Positions 5,403-7,562 of a DNA stretch of 7,562 nt are shown here, piece by piece. The DNA is taken from contig JASHVC010000386.1 of assembly GCA_030039655.1 (NCBI GenBank), positions 1-7,562 on the forward strand, written 5' to 3'. The notes beneath the pieces were generated by a model. The model was not told where the DNA came from and did no database searches. It was given only the letters and a program-made list of their open reading frames with translations. Made by a program: the position numbers and the translations under genes. The DNA comes from Xanthobacteraceae bacterium. GTDB lineage: Bacteria > Pseudomonadota > Alphaproteobacteria > Rhizobiales > Xanthobacteraceae. The first letter of the stretch is position 1, and each line of letters opens with the position of its first letter.

Positions 5403-7562
5403 ATGACGGCAATAGCAAAGATCGATCCCAGCAAAATTGCCGCCTCGCCAACGGAAGGACGGGGTGACCGTTCCGCGTTGGATTGCTTGGTCATCGTTGC
5501 TCGGCATAGCGGCATTCATCTCTCAGTGCCGCAGCTCATCCACGATAACCTCCTGACCGGCGAGACAGTGACGGCGGCGCAACTTCTGCGATGCGCGCGG
5601 GCGGCCGGCTTGAAAGGCAAGGTCACCCACCTCCGCAAAAACGAATTGAGTCATTTGAAAAAGGCTCTGCCCGCAATTGTGACGCTTAAAAACGGTTCCA
5701 ACATGGTGCTGTTGCGTCTCGACGGCGGGCCGGAGGATGTGCGCGTCATTCTTCAGGATCCGAATGCCGATCCTGAGGCGCTCCTCATTATTGACCCCAT
5801 TCGGTTCCACGAGGTTTGGAGCGGAGATGTAATTCTCATTAAGCGCAACTATGAGATCTCCGACGAAAACCAGCCTTTTAGTATTGGACTCGTCGCGGCT
5901 TTTATTTTTCGTGAGCGGTGGGTCGTGCGGGACGTCGCGATCAGCGCTGTCGTCTTGAGCTTCCTGGCGTTGTCGCCGATCATGTTTTGGCGGCTGCTGT
6001 CCGACAAGGTGATCTACTACAAGGCATACAATACGTTCTTCGTCGTTTGTCTGGCTATGCTGGTTCTGGTGATATTTGAAGCCGTTTTCGCCTACGTGCG
6101 GCAGTTCCTCATCGTCCATTTGACGACGCGAATAGACGTCAAGCTCGCGACCTATATGTTTGAAAAAGTTTTGAACCTGCCCATGGAGTTCTTCGAGCGA
6201 ACTCAAACGGGAACCATCACTTATGATATGAACCAGATGTGGAAGATTCGCCTCTTCCTCATGGGGCAGGTTTTTGGGACGGTGCTGGATTCGACGACGT
6301 TGATCATCTTTCTACCGATCATGTTCTTCTTTAGTCCGATCATGACGCTGATCGTGCTGGTGTCGTGCGGCTTGATGGCGGGTTGGATCATTTTGATGTT
6401 GCCTGCGTACAGGCGCAAGTCGCAGGCCGTCGAAGCTGCAGAATCCGAGCGCGGCGCATTGCTCGTACAGACGATCTACGGCATTCGGACCGTCAAATCA
6501 CTGGCGCTCGACGCGCGCCAGCGGCACCACTGGGATGTGATCACCGCCCGTGTCGCCAAATTGCGATTTGCCGAAGGCATGCTGGGCAATCTCATTCAGG
6601 CGTTTGTGAGACCGTTGGAGCGCTTTGCCGTCAGCGGATCTTACGCCGTCGGCGTTTATTATGCGCTCAGCAGCAACGATCCTGTCTATGTCGGCGCGCT
6701 TTTCGCATTCCTCATGCTCTCCCAGAGAGTCTCCGGGCCGTTGCTGCAGCTGGCCAAGCTTATCAACCAGTATGATGAAGCGCGTATAGCGGTTACGGTG
6801 GTCGCCAAGCTTGTCAATCAACCGCCGGAAGAAGGACGCTCCGGAAATGGTGTGCGTAAGCCCATTGACGGACATATCGAATTCTCAAAGGTCACCTTCA
6901 GGTACCCCGGCGCTGCAGGCCCCGCACTAGACGCTGTGTCCTTCGACCTTCCGAAGGGAACGACCTTGGGCATCATGGGGCGAAGTGGTTCGGGGAAGAC
7001 CACCGTCACGCGGCTATTGCAGCGCCTTCATTCCGAATACTCGGGAATGATCAAAATCGACGGTATCGACGTGCGCGAATATGACGTTGACCATCTGCGC
7101 CGAAGCCTCGGAGTGGTCCTGCAGGATAACTTCCTCTTCAGCGGGACGATCCGCGAGAACATTACAGCCGGAAAGATCGACGCGACATTTGACGAAATGG
7201 TACGCGCGGCGCGGTTGGCCGGCGCCGAGGAGTTTATCGAGAGGCTTCCGCGGGGCTATGAAACCTATGTCTACGAGGGATCGCCCAATCTGTCTGGTGG
7301 GCAGCGGCAACGGCTCGCGATCGCGCGTGCCTTAATCGTCGATCCCAAGATCCTGATCCTCGACGAAGCAACAAGCGCGCTGGATGCGGACAGCGAGGCG
7401 ATCGTCAACGCCAATATCTCGCGCATCGCCCACGGTCGCACGCTGATTATCATCTCGCACCGTTTGTCGTCCCTGGTTTCTGCCGACGCGATCCTCGTGC
7501 TCGAACAGGGTGTCGTAATGGACGTGGGGCGGCACGACGAGTTGCTGGAGCGATGTGACATC
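5403..7562 (+). CDS. Type I secretion ABC exporter, HlyB type with inactive C39-like domain (3' end missing)
   Basis: Inner-membrane ATP-driven exporter; 720 codons are visible and only a short tail should be missing. Residues about 20-150 form a C39-like domain (RSALDCLVIVARHSG at 23-37), in which Ser24 stands where C39 peptidases have the catalytic Cys and Asn100 where they have His; Asp119 is kept. About six membrane segments follow (near 177-196, 211-231, 291-310, 312-333, 408-424, 428-447). The nucleotide-binding domain starts near 490: Walker A GRSGSGKT 526-533, Q-loop Gln574, signature LSGGQRQR 630-637, Walker B ILILDE with Asp654 and Glu655, H-loop His686. All ATPase motifs are intact. 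The frame is open from 5328. I chose the ATG at 5403, which has GAGAG 5 bases upstream and begins just before the C39-like domain; an ATG at 5352 would add a 17-residue Arg-rich extension. It follows its likely cargo gene, and a membrane-fusion (HlyD-type) partner should lie downstream. Confidence 0.93.
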   Translation, partial: MTAIAKIDPSKIAASPTEGRGDRSALDCLVIVARHSGIHLSVPQLIHDNLLTGETVTAAQLLRCARAAGLKGKVTHLRKNELSHLKKALPAIVTLKNGSNMVLLRLDGGPEDVRVILQDPNADPEALLIIDPIRFHEVWSGDVILIKRNYEISDENQPFSIGLVAAFIFRERWVVRDVAISAVVLSFLALSPIMFWRLLSDKVIYYKAYNTFFVVCLAMLVLVIFEAVFAYVRQFLIVHLTTRIDVKLATYMFEKVLNLPMEFFERTQTGTITYDMNQMWKIRLFLMGQVFGTVLDSTTLIIFLPIMFFFSPIMTLIVLVSCGLMAGWIILMLPAYRRKSQAVEAAESERGALLVQTIYGIRTVKSLALDARQRHHWDVITARVAKLRFAEGMLGNLIQAFVRPLERFAVSGSYAVGVYYALSSNDPVYVGALFAFLMLSQRVSGPLLQLAKLINQYDEARIAVTVVAKLVNQPPEEGRSGNGVRKPIDGHIEFSKVTFRYPGAAGPALDAVSFDLPKGTTLGIMGRSGSGKTTVTRLLQRLHSEYSGMIKIDGIDVREYDVDHLRRSLGVVLQDNFLFSGTIRENITAGKIDATFDEMVRAARLAGAEEFIERLPRGYETYVYEGSPNLSGGQRQRLAIARALIVDPKILILDEATSALDADSEAIVNANISRIAHGRTLIIISHRLSSLVSADAILVLEQGVVMDVGRHDELLERCDI

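Noticed and set aside
5523..6206. Minus-strand open frame of 227 codons
   Set aside because: It is antisense to the C39-like and first membrane segments of the ABC exporter, which are clearly coding on the plus strand; no recognisable domain.
1..7562. CRISPR arrays, tRNA/rRNA genes, insertion sequences or att sites
   Set aside because: I saw no regularly spaced direct repeats outside the cargo gene, no transposase or terminal inverted repeats with target duplications, and no tRNA- or rRNA-like stretch.

Overview
The window looks like chromosomal DNA of an alphaproteobacterium, most likely of the rhizobial order (Bradyrhizobium-like). The basis is a G+C-rich sequence with C/G-ending codons, alphaproteobacterial-looking protein families and weak Shine-Dalgarno sites. 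This is an impression from composition and protein style, not a database match.

Layout. Positions 1-3597 carry a leftward (minus-strand) gene group. In transcription order it holds a 289-residue protein of unknown function with a possible ChW-like carbohydrate- or surface-associated motif, then an 855-residue glycosyltransferase (TPR-like N-terminus, GT2 catalytic domain, GT-B-like C-terminal half), then the first codons of another gene overlapping the glycosyltransferase stop and leaving the window at position 1. Positions 3598-4190 are a 593-base, locally A+T-rich divergent control region with several dyad elements and no convincing gene. Positions 4191-5186 encode a 331-residue Gly/Asp/His/Trp-rich RTX-like protein on the plus strand. 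After a 216-base gap with a perfect 14-bp hairpin and a candidate promoter, a HlyB-type ABC exporter with a C39-like N-terminal domain starts at 5403 (or 5352) and runs off the right edge.

How it may work together. The plus-strand pair reads as a type I secretion cargo and its ABC exporter. The exporter's peptidase-like domain lacks the catalytic Cys and His, as expected for exporters that recognise RTX cargo without cleaving a leader. An HlyD-type adaptor would be expected just beyond position 7562. The divergent glycosyltransferase group may decorate the secreted protein or make a surface glycan with which it associates; this is inferred from proximity only. The most unusual element is the small cargo, whose centre is a Trp-Gly/His/Asp repeat tract and not a standard array of RTX nonapeptides. 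An identical 11-mer (CAATTGACGCG) lies upstream of both cargo and exporter and may mark co-regulated promoters.
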